Origin: Pedobacter zeae
GTDB lineage: Bacteria; Bacteroidota; Bacteroidia; Sphingobacteriales; Sphingobacteriaceae
NCBI RefSeq assembly: GCF_014196715.1
Contig: NZ_JACIEF010000001.1
Coordinates: 602,872-666,871 of the forward strand
Direction of reading: 5' to 3'
Length of the DNA: 64,000 nucleotides
The notes beneath the pieces are model-generated. The model did no database searches, was not told where the DNA came from, and saw only the letters and a list, made by a program, of their open reading frames with translations. Numbering within the stretch: position 1 is the first letter of the stretch; every line of letters starts with the position of its first letter. Below are positions 45,173 through 53,645 of the stretch, piece after piece. The position numbers were made by a program, and so were the translations under genes.

Positions 45173-45228
45173 ATACTATTAATTGACTATGCTCGCAATT
45201 TTATCTTGGTAATCCTTTAATTCTGATC

Positions 45229-47793
45229 CTATTTTTTCTTTGCTACCGCCTTTTTTGCTGGTGCTGCTTTTTTCTTTGCCGGTGCTTTTTTCTTCGTTTC
45301 GAAAGCATTGGGTACCTGCTCCTCAATCATCTTCTTAACTGTTTCCAAATCAATGCCGGCCAATTCTTCCGGTGTGTATTTTTGCTTGGTCGCTTCGTTG
45401 TTCCTTAATTTGAGCATTAATTTGCCAAAACGGATGAACGGGCCCCAACGACCATTTTCGATCGAAATTTTTTCTGCGTCCCAGGTTTTAATGTACCTGT
45501 TGGCTTCTTTTTCAATTTTTTTACTAATTAAAGTCTCGATGTTTTCCTGGGTAAGGTGATCAAAATCGTAACCTTTTGCCGGGATATTGATAAAAAGATC
45601 GTTCCATTTAATAAATGGGCCGAAGCGTCCTTTGCCTTTTGTAACGCCTAAACCTTCGTAATAAGCGATGGGAGCATCATCATCCATTTTTTGGCGGATA
45701 ATTTCAACAGCTCTGTCGTAAGTAACCGATAAAGGTTCTTCATTTTTAGGCAGTGAGATGAAACTTTCGCCCCATTTTACATATGGCCCGAAACGGCCAA
45801 CGCCGATTACAACTTCCCTGCCTTCAAAATCAGGCAGCTGGAAAGGAAGTTTGAACAGCTCTAAGGCTTCATCCAGGGTAATGGTCGCTACAGATTGGTT
45901 ACGCATTAAGCTGGCGTAACGCGGTTTTTCTTCCTCGTCAAGCTCTCCGATCTGCACCAGAGGGCCAAATTTACCCACTTTGGTATATACATTTTTGCCG
46001 GTTGCCGGGTCTATACCCAATAAACGTTCACCTGTAGCACGTTCAGCAGTTTCCAAGGTGGTTTCTACCTCACTGTGGAAAGGATTATAAAACGAATGCA
46101 GCATTTTGGTCCACTCCTGTAAACCCTGCGCAATTTCGTCGAATTCTTTTTCTACTTTGGCGGTAAAGTTAAAATCTACAATACCTTTAAAATGTTCTAC
46201 CAGGAAATCGTTCACCACCTCACCAATGTCGGTAGGGAAGAGCTTCGATTTTTCGGCACCGGTAATTTCAGATTTAATTTCTTTTTTTACCTGTCCATCG
46301 GCTAAAACGAAAGCAGTATACTTACGTTGTTTACCTTCCCTGTCTTCTTTAACCACATAACCACGGTTTTGTACCGTTGAAATGGTTGGTGCATAGGTAG
46401 ATGGACGGCCAATGCCCAGTTCTTCCAGTTTTTTAACCAAACTGGCCTCTGTATATCTTGCCGGCGGGCGCGAATAACGCTCCGTTGCCTGCATTTCTTT
46501 TAAAAATAGTTCCTGGTCCTTGCTTAAAGGAGGTAAAATTGCTCCACCTTCTTTTTCTTCATTTTCCTCATCATCGGTTGATTCGAGGTAAACTTTTAAG
46601 AAACCATCGAACTTTAATACTTCACCTTCGGCAACCAGATATTCTTTTCGTGTTGAAGCCGTAATCTGAGCCGTTGTTTTCTCGAATTGTGCTTCGCTCA
46701 TTTGTGAGGCAATAGAACGTTTCCAGATCAGATCATACAAACGTTTTTCCGAAATATCGCCATCTACGGTATGCCTGTCGAAATAGGTCGGGCGGATGGC
46801 CTCGTGAGCTTCCTGTGCGCCTGCCGATTTGGTTTTATATACCCTTGGCTGGTGGTATTTATCGCCGTAAGCTGATTTTATTTCAGCCGCTGCAGCATTT
46901 ATAGCCGTTTCTGATAAGTTTACAGAGTCTGTTCTCATGTAGGTAATCTTACCGGCCTCGTACAGTCTTTGTGCCACCTGCATGGTTCTCGCAACCGAAA
47001 AACCTAATTTCCTCGAAGCTTCCTGCTGTAAAGTGGAAGTGGTAAATGGAGCAGCCGGATTACGTTTTGAAGGCTTTGTTTCCAGGCTCGAAATATTGAA
47101 CCTGGCATTGGCACAATCCTGAAGAAATTTTTCAGCTTCAGCTTCATTTTCAAAACGTTGTGGTAATTCTGCTTTTACCGTTTCTTTTCCTTTGCCCGTT
47201 GAAAACTGTGCCGTGATTTTGTAGGCTGCCGTTGCGTTGAAGTTTAAAACTTCTCTTTCCCTGTCAACAATTAAACGTACTGCAACTGATTGTACCCTGC
47301 CGGCTGACAGCGATGGTTTTACCTTTTTCCATAGCACTGGGGAGAGTTCGAAACCCACCAAACGATCTAACACCCGGCGTGCCTGCTGGGCATTTACCAG
47401 GTTATAATCTATTCCGCGCGGACTATCAATCGCTTTTAAAATTGCAGGTTTGGTAATTTCATGAAAAACAATACGTTTCGTTTTCTCTACTTTTAAGCCT
47501 AAAGTTTCGAACAAGTGCCAGGAAATGGCTTCCCCCTCGCGGTCCTCATCGGATGCTAGCCATACCATTTCGGCTTCTTTAGCAAGTTTTTTCAACTCGG
47601 CTACTACGTTTTTCTTATCCGCAGGTACTTCGTAGGTTTGGGCAAAATTATTTTTGATATCAATGGCCATATCGCCTTTAACTAAATCACGAATGTGACC
47701 ATAGCTCGATTTTACAAGAAAATCTTTGCCCAGGTAGCCTTCTATAGTTTTAGCTTTTGCAGGTGACTCGACGATTAATAAATTTTTTGCCAT
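45229..47793 (-). CDS. topA: type I DNA topoisomerase
   Basis: An 854-residue type IA topoisomerase that relaxes negative supercoils. Toprim domain starts at MAKNLLIVESPAKAKTIEG with the catalytic Glu9; DxDxE-like DEDREGEAISWH follows; the active-site Tyr is in ITYMRTDSVN (~287). After the core are four to five C-terminal repeats of the GRFGPYVKWGE kind (in place of zinc fingers), then a basic Lys/Ala/Pro tail for DNA binding. The start at 47793 is chosen; an upstream ATG adds 16 non-family residues. Confidence 0.95.
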   Translation of the reverse strand: MAKNLLIVESPAKAKTIEGYLGKDFLVKSSYGHIRDLVKGDMAIDIKNNFAQTYEVPADKKNVVAELKKLAKEAEMVWLASDEDREGEAISWHLFETLGLKVEKTKRIVFHEITKPAILKAIDSPRGIDYNLVNAQQARRVLDRLVGFELSPVLWKKVKPSLSAGRVQSVAVRLIVDREREVLNFNATAAYKITAQFSTGKGKETVKAELPQRFENEAEAEKFLQDCANARFNISSLETKPSKRNPAAPFTTSTLQQEASRKLGFSVARTMQVAQRLYEAGKITYMRTDSVNLSETAINAAAAEIKSAYGDKYHQPRVYKTKSAGAQEAHEAIRPTYFDRHTVDGDISEKRLYDLIWKRSIASQMSEAQFEKTTAQITASTRKEYLVAEGEVLKFDGFLKVYLESTDDEENEEKEGGAILPPLSKDQELFLKEMQATERYSRPPARYTEASLVKKLEELGIGRPSTYAPTISTVQNRGYVVKEDREGKQRKYTAFVLADGQVKKEIKSEITGAEKSKLFPTDIGEVVNDFLVEHFKGIVDFNFTAKVEKEFDEIAQGLQEWTKMLHSFYNPFHSEVETTLETAERATGERLLGIDPATGKNVYTKVGKFGPLVQIGELDEEEKPRYASLMRNQSVATITLDEALELFKLPFQLPDFEGREVVIGVGRFGPYVKWGESFISLPKNEEPLSVTYDRAVEIIRQKMDDDAPIAYYEGLGVTKGKGRFGPFIKWNDLFINIPAKGYDFDHLTQENIETLISKKIEKEANRYIKTWDAEKISIENGRWGPFIRFGKLMLKLRNNEATKQKYTPEELAGIDLETVKKMIEEQVPNAFETKKKAPAKKKAAPAKKAVAKKK

Positions 47794-48180
47794 GAAATAC
47801 GTTTTTGTGCAAATAAAGCTATAATTAAAGCATAAATCCAAACCTCAAGAGAATTTAATACATTTTTTTTTATGAAGTCAGGTGTGATATGTTGGTTTAT
47901 AGCGCTATTTTAATAGGGTTATTGTTTTTTGGAAAGCAATGCCGGCAATTCATAGCAATGGCTTTGCCCCGTCCTTTACTGCAAATCCTCACCCTCGTTT
48001 TCCCTGTCTGCGGGTTTTACGCTCCGGTCGGGTTTAGATGGCTTGGAAAGTGCTGCTATTTAGGTTATAATTGAAATCTTTAAGGTTTTTAAAAACCCCA
48101 TAGATTTGTATAATTTACAGCTACATTACATCACGACAACTTATTTGTAACTATATTCGTATATTAAAATAAAAACAGCT
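47794..48180. other. intergenic spacer of 387 bases without gene
   Basis: It carries divergent upstream regions of topA and the glutathione peroxidase. A degraded copy of the CTCGCTG...GGGTTTA repeat phrase is near 48008. A 61-codon frame at 47889 is not convincing. TATATTCG at 48153 may be a weak -7 box for the peroxidase gene. Confidence 0.4.
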
Positions 48181-48693
48181 ATGATCAGTACAATCTTAAT
48201 CTTATTAAACTTATTGGTGTCGCCACCGAAAAATGTTTACGATTTCAGCTTTAAAACCATTGATGGTAAAGAAATCAAGTTATCTAAATTTAAAGGCAAA
48301 AAGATCTTAATCGTTAACACGGCTTCAAAATGTGGTTTTACCCCTCAATATGAAGATCTGGAAAAACTTCAAAAAGAATACGGTAAAAAAGTGGTACTGA
48401 TCGGTTTCCCGGCGGGCAACTTTGGCGGCCAGGAGTTTTCTACCAATGCCGAGATTAAGGAGTTTTGTACCGGCAAGTATAATGTTTCGTTTTTACTTGC
48501 TGAGAAAAGCAGTGTAAAAGGCGACGATATCAGTCCGCTGTTTAAATATTTAACCTCGCAGACCAATACAGAAGAACAGGGCGATATTAAATGGAACTTT
48601 GAAAAATTCCTGATCAACGAAAAAGGAGAGCTTGTTCACCGTTTCCGTTCTAAAACAAAACCTACCGACGAGGCAATTGTTAAATACCTGTAG
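48181..48693 (+). CDS. glutathione peroxidase-type thiol peroxidase
   Basis: A 170-residue protein of the GPx family. The peroxidatic Cys51 (not selenocysteine) lies in NTASKCGFTPQYEDLE, the Gln in FPAGNFGGQEF and the Trp-Asn pair in KWNFEKFLI, so the tetrad is complete. The N-terminus has a hydrophobic stretch (~3-13) that may be a signal. It would reduce peroxides with thioredoxin. A terminator lies after it. Confidence 0.92.
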   Translation: MISTILILLNLLVSPPKNVYDFSFKTIDGKEIKLSKFKGKKILIVNTASKCGFTPQYEDLEKLQKEYGKKVVLIGFPAGNFGGQEFSTNAEIKEFCTGKYNVSFLLAEKSSVKGDDISPLFKYLTSQTNTEEQGDIKWNFEKFLINEKGELVHRFRSKTKPTDEAIVKYL

Positions 48694-48756
48694 GAAAGTG
48701 GTAAAATAAACAATGTAAGGGGAATATTGAATAATCTTTCTCTTTTCAAATAAGTT

Positions 48757-48794
48757 AAAGGTAAAATGGTAAACAGCTATTTTACCTTTTTTTT
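48757..48794 (+). terminator. terminator after the glutathione peroxidase
   Basis: AAAGGTAAAAT (48757-48767) pairs with ATTTTACCTTT (48779-48789), with a T run to 48794. Confidence 0.8.
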
Positions 48795-48987
48795 GTTGTG
48801 CTGATTTATTTTATAAGTAGAAACTACATTTTTATCTGTCTGATAGTTGCTGTTTGGTTAACTATCCTGTTTAAAGAACCTCTAATAACTTACCGGGGGA
48901 GCTCGAGTAAAGCCCGGTTTACTTGGTAGCTTGCTGTTGCGCTACGGCTGGGGGGATGTTGGCATTAGACATCTAAGAAACAAGAAA

Positions 48988-49009
48988 GGGGCTTAAATCC
49001 ATAAGCCCC
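48988..49009 (-). terminator. possible minus-strand terminator after the MBL gene
   Basis: GGGGCTTA (48988-48995) pairs with TAAGCCCC (49002-49009), and on the minus strand it is followed by CTTTCTTG. It is about 190 bases beyond the MBL stop, so the assignment is weak. Confidence 0.35.
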
Positions 49010-49195
49010 AATAAACCAAACAAACTATTTATGAAGTATATATATAACTCCATTCTAATTAAAATGTTTTTGGAATAATTAATTTATTTAGATTTTTTTA
49101 GCTGCTATTCGTTATATTTTATGATAAACGGGCTTAAAATGCTTAAAATAAGCCATTATGTAACAAAAATGCAGTTTGTTTTTGACTTTAGGATG

Positions 49196-50032
49196 TTAAA
49201 ACAGATTTAGTTGTGCTGATTGGTAAATATATGGGTCGAATGAGTAGCTTGTTGTATTGTTTCGGCTTTCGCCTACGTAGTAAAGCGCTGTTTCTTCGTA
49301 TCTCGAGGCTACCTTCACCAAAGTGCTGCCGGCCACGTTTTTAAAAAGCTTTTCAACCAATTCGGGGTTATTATTGTCTTTTGATAAATGACTCAACAAT
49401 AAATGGCTCATGTAAGCAGGCTTGTGGTTCATAAAAAGCTCCAGCGCCTGTGCGTTGCTCAGGTGTCCATGTCCCCCCATAATCCTTCTTTTTAAGAAAT
49501 AGGGATAATGGCCATTCTGTAACATGTCGGTATCGTAATTGGCTTCCAGAAAGGCTGCGTGGCAGTTTTTAAAATGGGTGATCAAACGATCGCATACCGT
49601 ACCGATATCGGTAAAAACACCAACCCTGATATTGTTACACTCTACGGTAAAACTGTAGGGGTCTGCTGCATCATGAAATTTTGAAAATGCCGAGATTTTT
49701 AAATTGCCGATCTCGATACATTGCAGGTGGTTTAGCGGGAAGATATTGTTTTCGTCTAAAAGCAATCTGCTGCTTTTAAGTGTTAACGTGCTGATATATA
49801 CCGGTAATTTGTACTTCTTTGCAAAAACGGTCAGGCCTTTAATATGGTCGCTGTGTTCGTGTGAGATAAAAATTGCCTTAATTTTGCTGATCGAAAGCCC
49901 CAGGCGGGTCATTCGTTTTTCAACTTCCCTGCAGGTGAGGCCTACATCAACTAAAACCGCTTCGTTATCGTTGCCCACATAGTAACAATTGCCGTTACTT
50001 CCCGAATTTATTGATGTAAAATATAGTGCCAT
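49196..50032 (-). CDS. MBL-fold metallo-hydrolase, YycJ/WalJ type
   Basis: A 278-residue beta-lactamase-fold hydrolase. The metal motif HEHSDH is at 58-63 and the protein starts with YFTSINSGSNGNCYYVG, a family signature of the WalJ/YycJ proteins, which act on nucleic acids or wall regulation in some bacteria. A second His/Asp set lies at LEANYD and HLLLSHLS. The MarR gene starts 45 bases upstream on the same strand, so the pair may be cotranscribed. Confidence 0.88.
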   Translation of the reverse strand: MALYFTSINSGSNGNCYYVGNDNEAVLVDVGLTCREVEKRMTRLGLSISKIKAIFISHEHSDHIKGLTVFAKKYKLPVYISTLTLKSSRLLLDENNIFPLNHLQCIEIGNLKISAFSKFHDAADPYSFTVECNNIRVGVFTDIGTVCDRLITHFKNCHAAFLEANYDTDMLQNGHYPYFLKRRIMGGHGHLSNAQALELFMNHKPAYMSHLLLSHLSKDNNNPELVEKLFKNVAGSTLVKVASRYEETALYYVGESRNNTTSYSFDPYIYQSAQLNLF

Positions 50033-50077
50033 TTTCTGCTTGCAAGATAAGGCTTATTTAGCTAAAGAAAAAGCAGG

Positions 50078-50521
50078 TTATGCTTTTACGCCATTGTGCT
50101 CTACCAGCCGCGACAGGAGGGGAAGAAAAGCCTGAATGAGGTTAAGTTCTTCCGAAGAAAATATTTTTTCCAATGTTTGTGCCAGCCATTCTTCTTTGAT
50201 TTTACGGCTGGCAATAAGGTGTTTTTCGCCCAATTTGGTTAAACCGATAAATACTTTCCTTTTATCTTCCTCGCTCGGGAAACGTTCTACACATTTTGCC
50301 TCAAACAAACCGTTTATGATCTGTGAAATGGCCTGTTTAGATACCCTTTCCATATCGGCCAGTTCGGTAGATAGCAGTTTCCCATGCGTTTCCAGCAGCG
50401 ACATGGTTAACAGCTCTGCATTGCTGAATTCGGAACTTACGTTCTGCCGGCGCAACTGGCGGGTTAAACGCGTAACCGTGCTTCTTAATTTTGCTGCAAT
50501 CTCTTGTGTTTGAGTAGGCAT
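50078..50521 (-). CDS. MarR-family transcriptional repressor
   Basis: A 147-residue winged-helix regulator; a MarR domain covers most of the length, with helix-turn-helix ADMERVSKQAISQIINGL and wing KRKVFIGLTKLGEKH. Start ATG at 50521 directly precedes the operator palindrome on the minus strand. It stands divergent to an MFS transporter with identical operator geometry at both genes, so it probably represses both and is released by a drug-like ligand. Confidence 0.9.
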   Translation of the reverse strand: MPTQTQEIAAKLRSTVTRLTRQLRRQNVSSEFSNAELLTMSLLETHGKLLSTELADMERVSKQAISQIINGLFEAKCVERFPSEEDKRKVFIGLTKLGEKHLIASRKIKEEWLAQTLEKIFSSEELNLIQAFLPLLSRLVEHNGVKA

Positions 50522-50528
50522 ATTAATG

Positions 50529-50550
50529 GTAAATAAACTTTACAAATATA
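50529..50550 (-). promoter_or_regulatory. MarR promoter with overlapping operator
   Basis: On the minus strand TATATTTG (50550-50543) is overlapped at its last G by GTAAAGTTTATTTAC (50543-50529). The same geometry occurs at the MFS gene. Confidence 0.6.
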
Positions 50551-50659
50551 AGCTTTTATTTTTATTTGTTATTTTTTGTTTTTTTCTGAATGGCGTTATT
50601 TATGATTTTTGGGTGATAAAAGTAAGTGTTTTGCGTTTTTTCGTTTAAGCTAATTTTTC

Positions 50660-50681
50660 TATTTTTGTAAAGTTACTTTAC
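50660..50681 (+). promoter_or_regulatory. MFS promoter with overlapping MarR operator
   Basis: TATTTTTG (50660-50667) is overlapped at the last G by the palindrome GTAAAGTTACTTTAC (50667-50681). It matches the site at the MarR gene at 13 of 15 bases. Confidence 0.65.
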
Positions 50682-50694
50682 TAATTTTAAACAC

Positions 50695-51927
50695 ATGAGT
50701 ATTTTTCGTTCACTAAGGCATTATAATTACAGGTTATTTTTTACCGGTCAGGCTATTTCGCTGATCGGCACATGGATGCAGCGTGTAGCCATCAGTTGGT
50801 TGGTTTACCGTTTAACCGGGTCGGCTTTTCTGCTGGGGTTAATTACTTTTTTAAGTTTAATCCCTTCGCTGGTTCTGGCGCCCTATGCAGGAAGTTACGT
50901 AGACCGGCATAACAAGTATAAAATTTTAGTGATTACGCAGGTATTACTGATGCTGCAGGCAGGCACACTGGCTTTGCTGATCTGGTTTAAAGTGTATGGC
51001 ATGTTCTGGATCGCTGTACTTTCTTTGGTACAGGGCCTGGTAAATGCTTTTGACGTGACTGCCCGCCAATCATTAATGGTAAATTTAATTGATGATAAAG
51101 AAGATCTGCCAAATGCCATTGCGCTCAACTCGTCGATGTTTAATGCCGCAAGGTTGATCGGGCCGGCCCTGGCAGGTGTAATGTTGAGTACCTTGGGGGA
51201 AGATGTCTGTTTCCTGATCAATTTTATTAGTTTTATTGCAGTGTTAGGCTGTTTATTAATGATGAAACTTAAGCTCACTGCACATCAAAAAGCAACAGAA
51301 AATATCTGGATCGATCTAAAAAAAGGATACGATTACCTTAAATCGTCGCCAGATTTGGCCTCGATGGTTTTATTGATGGCTGCTTCCAGTTTACTGGTGA
51401 TTCCTTTTACCACTTTATTACCGGTTTTTGCGAAAGATATATTTAATGGAAATGCTACAACCTTTGGATGGTTCGAAAGTGCAGCAGGATTCGGTGCATT
51501 TTTCGGAGCAATCTATATGGCTACCTTAAAGACAGGTCAGAACCTGCAAAAAGTGGTCATGTCTGCCGGTATTTTACTGGCGATTTCTGTTGTGGCCCTG
51601 GCCATATCACCATCGCTTATTATGGCTTTGTTTTGTACGGGGCTTGCTGCCCTGGGTTTAATGGCCCAAACTTCCTCTATTAATACCTATCTGCAAACAC
51701 ATGCCGATGATGTGATGAGGGGAAGAACCTTAAGTTATTACATTATGGCTTACCAGGGGGTATTGCCAATAGGAAGTTTGTTGATGGGGTACCTGGCACA
51801 TCTTTTCGGAACACAGGTGGTAGTGGCTTTCGAAGGGGTTGCGGGCTTGCTGATTGTTGCCGCCTTTGTGTACCATGAAAAACACAGAAATCAATTGAAA
51901 AATAAGTTTTCCTTATTTGGAAATTAA
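50695..51927 (+). CDS. MFS transporter, drug-efflux type
   Basis: A 410-residue major facilitator with about 12 hydrophobic segments and the family opening RSLRHYNYRLFFTGQAISLIGTWMQ. The loop after segment 2 holds the GSYVDRHNKYK variant of the MFS motif. Members related to this type often export drugs or small molecules. The MarR repressor lies divergent, 173 bases away, with a paired operator, so expression is probably induced by its substrate. The substrate is not shown. Confidence 0.9.
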   Translation: MSIFRSLRHYNYRLFFTGQAISLIGTWMQRVAISWLVYRLTGSAFLLGLITFLSLIPSLVLAPYAGSYVDRHNKYKILVITQVLLMLQAGTLALLIWFKVYGMFWIAVLSLVQGLVNAFDVTARQSLMVNLIDDKEDLPNAIALNSSMFNAARLIGPALAGVMLSTLGEDVCFLINFISFIAVLGCLLMMKLKLTAHQKATENIWIDLKKGYDYLKSSPDLASMVLLMAASSLLVIPFTTLLPVFAKDIFNGNATTFGWFESAAGFGAFFGAIYMATLKTGQNLQKVVMSAGILLAISVVALAISPSLIMALFCTGLAALGLMAQTSSINTYLQTHADDVMRGRTLSYYIMAYQGVLPIGSLLMGYLAHLFGTQVVVAFEGVAGLLIVAAFVYHEKHRNQLKNKFSLFGN

Positions 51928-52014
51928 TTAATAAATGATGGTTAACAGCCTTTGCATTCCGAATGCAGGATAAAAATCGTTGGTTACCATTATGGAGTGA
52001 AGGAATATTAAGGT

Positions 52015-52157
52015 TTGGTGCAATTTGTTTCCCGCAGATGGCAGATGATAAGCGCAGATTTTAGCATAAAAACGCCAAACGCTTAGTTAAGAAATAATAC
52101 GAATTGGTGCAATGTGGTTCCCACAGATTTGGGGTAGAACGCTAATCGCCAAACGCT
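52015..52157 (+). repeat. two imperfect direct repeats
   Basis: Units 52015-52084 and 52104-52157 share the opening TTGGTGCAAT, the middle CCCrCAGAT and the end CGCCAAACGCTT; the second unit is shorter. They lie between the convergent MFS and LacI genes. No coding potential. Confidence 0.5.
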
Positions 52158-52169
52158 TGCCGCCAACCA

Positions 52170-53186
52170 CTACCCGTGCACAACCAGCTTACAATCTACC
52201 ATTATCTTTTGGTAGTTCCTGATATCGATTTCCTTATTGATTAACTGAAGCAATAATTTTATTGCATTTGTGCCTACCGATTCAGGATTTTCTTCAATAG
52301 AGGCAATAGGGGGCGAATTGAGGTAACTGATGAAAGAGGTGTTCCCAAATCCTATACATTCAATTTTGTTAAAATTCGGGTAATTGATCGATTTCAGGTA
52401 TTTTATGGCATCAAACAGGATCGGCTCTTTAAATGCCACCAGTGCCGTAGGCACATTTTCTGTATCGGTAAATAATTTCTTAATGGCCGAGATGGTATTT
52501 TCGGGATCAAAATCGGTATAGGCAACCAATTGTGAAGAAAAAGGCAGTTGATTATCTTTTAACGCATTGATGTAGCCATTAAAGCGATCGTGCGTGAAAT
52601 TAATCATTTTCGGGCCGCCTAAATAGGCGATCTTCTGATGTCCGCGGTCTATTAAAAATTTTGTCGCCTGGTAACAGCCCTGAAAAGTATTGCCCAAAAC
52701 TTTATGGCAGCTTAAGTTAAAACTCGGGTTCCGGGTATAATATACTACCGGAATGCCCATGTTTTCGAACTGGTTTAAATGCGCAAAATCCTGAGTGTGT
52801 TTTGAGATCGCCACAATTAAACCGTCAACCCGGTTACGCAATAACATATTTGCCGATTGGATCTCTTTTTCCAGGTCATCATGCGATTGGCTGATGATGA
52901 TATTGTATCCATTCTGTGTGGCAAATTGCTCTACGCCATAAATGCTGCGCGTAAAAAAGTGATCTAACAGGTTGGGTAGAATAATACCGATGAGATGCGA
53001 TTTTCTCTCCTTTAAATTAATGGCTGATTTGTTGGGCAAGAAGTGCAGCTCGCGGGCCAGTTCCTGTACACGTTGTTTCGTGTATTCGTTTATGGTGGGG
53101 TAGTTATTAAGGGCCTTTGATACTGTTGAAACGGACATCTTTAACTTTTCAGCCAAGAATTTTAGTGTAACAGGGGTATTGTTCAT
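52170..53186 (-). CDS. LacI-family transcriptional regulator of the glycan locus
   Basis: A 338-residue protein with an N-terminal HTH (TLKFLAEKLKMSVSTVSKALNN), then a periplasmic-binding-type ligand core with VDGLIVAISKH and IAYLGGPK. It stands divergent to the SusC operon and controls it presumably in response to a sugar. Two in-frame ATGs lie upstream (53189 and 53204); the chosen start places the HTH at the usual distance from the N-terminus. Two palindromic operators lie in its upstream region. Confidence 0.88.
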   Translation of the reverse strand: MNNTPVTLKFLAEKLKMSVSTVSKALNNYPTINEYTKQRVQELARELHFLPNKSAINLKERKSHLIGIILPNLLDHFFTRSIYGVEQFATQNGYNIIISQSHDDLEKEIQSANMLLRNRVDGLIVAISKHTQDFAHLNQFENMGIPVVYYTRNPSFNLSCHKVLGNTFQGCYQATKFLIDRGHQKIAYLGGPKMINFTHDRFNGYINALKDNQLPFSSQLVAYTDFDPENTISAIKKLFTDTENVPTALVAFKEPILFDAIKYLKSINYPNFNKIECIGFGNTSFISYLNSPPIASIEENPESVGTNAIKLLLQLINKEIDIRNYQKIMVDCKLVVHG

Positions 53187-53230
53187 CATCTTTTCCAATA
53201 TCATTGCATAGTTAAGAAAAAAACGTAATT

Positions 53231-53248
53231 ATTTCAAACGTTTGAAAT
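53231..53248. promoter_or_regulatory. LacI-type operator 1
   Basis: ATTTCAAACGTTTGAAAT is a perfect 18-bp palindrome with the central CG that LacI-type operators have. It lies 45 bases upstream of the regulator start. Confidence 0.65.
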
Positions 53249-53283
53249 GGAGTTGAAGTGTATTTTGCAATGTTTTGATCTAT

Positions 53284-53297
53284 TTAAAACGTTTTAA
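53284..53297. promoter_or_regulatory. LacI-type operator 2
   Basis: TTAAAACGTTTTAA is a perfect 14-bp palindrome with the same central CG. Its centre is 51 bases (about five helical turns) from that of operator 1, a spacing that allows looping. Confidence 0.6.
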
Positions 53298-53350
53298 TCT
53301 TTTAAGCTTTTCTAAATTCGTCATACCAATACAAACTAACCAAATAAAAT

Positions 53351-53491
53351 ATGATGAAATCATTACTCACTTCTTTCGGCTTTACAAGGGCAATTACTGA
53401 AGTATCAGGCGTAATTGCAAGCGCTACCCTCATTTTGTCTCAAAAGTATTACACTTTAAAGACCGAATCATATCATTCTCAAGACGCTTAA
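53351..53491 (+). CDS. possible small ORF upstream of susC (46 aa)
   Basis: A 46-residue frame, starting with a double Met and mostly hydrophobic or Ser/Thr-rich, that ends 155 bases ahead of SusC. It sits downstream of the LacI operators on the operon's strand, and could be a leader or a real small protein. I do not recognise it. A weak hairpin TCAGGcattttCCTGA follows at 53501-53516. Confidence 0.3.
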   Translation: MMKSLLTSFGFTRAITEVSGVIASATLILSQKYYTLKTESYHSQDA

Positions 53492-53645
53492 GCGCAACGT
53501 TCAGGCATTTTCCTGACCGCTTGATTGAGCACATGGCGGGCAATTTTTTTACACTGAATTAGCTGGGTTTGTACCATACCAACCTATTTAATAAGGACCG
53601 GCTGCGCACTGAATTTTAACAAAATAGATAATATTTATTGTAATT

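Larger units (their letters stand above)
48694..49195. other. intergenic region with two hairpins, no gene
   Basis: 502 bases between convergent genes. The first hairpin ends the peroxidase transcript, and a second (48988-49009) faces the other way. The middle holds A/T-rich text and the phrase CCGGTTTACTTGGTAGC, and a tiny 15-codon frame at 49031. I find no gene in it. Confidence 0.5.

Noticed and set aside
47889..48074. 61-codon open frame between topA and the peroxidase gene
   Set aside because: The product is a Pro/Leu/Cys-rich mix over a repeat phrase, without neighbours or a start signal.
48331..48333. Possible selenocysteine at the peroxidase active site
   Set aside because: The codon is TGT, an ordinary Cys; no UGA is present.
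49031..49078. 15-codon frame that might be a leader peptide
   Set aside because: It is not followed by a plus-strand gene, so a leader role is unlikely.
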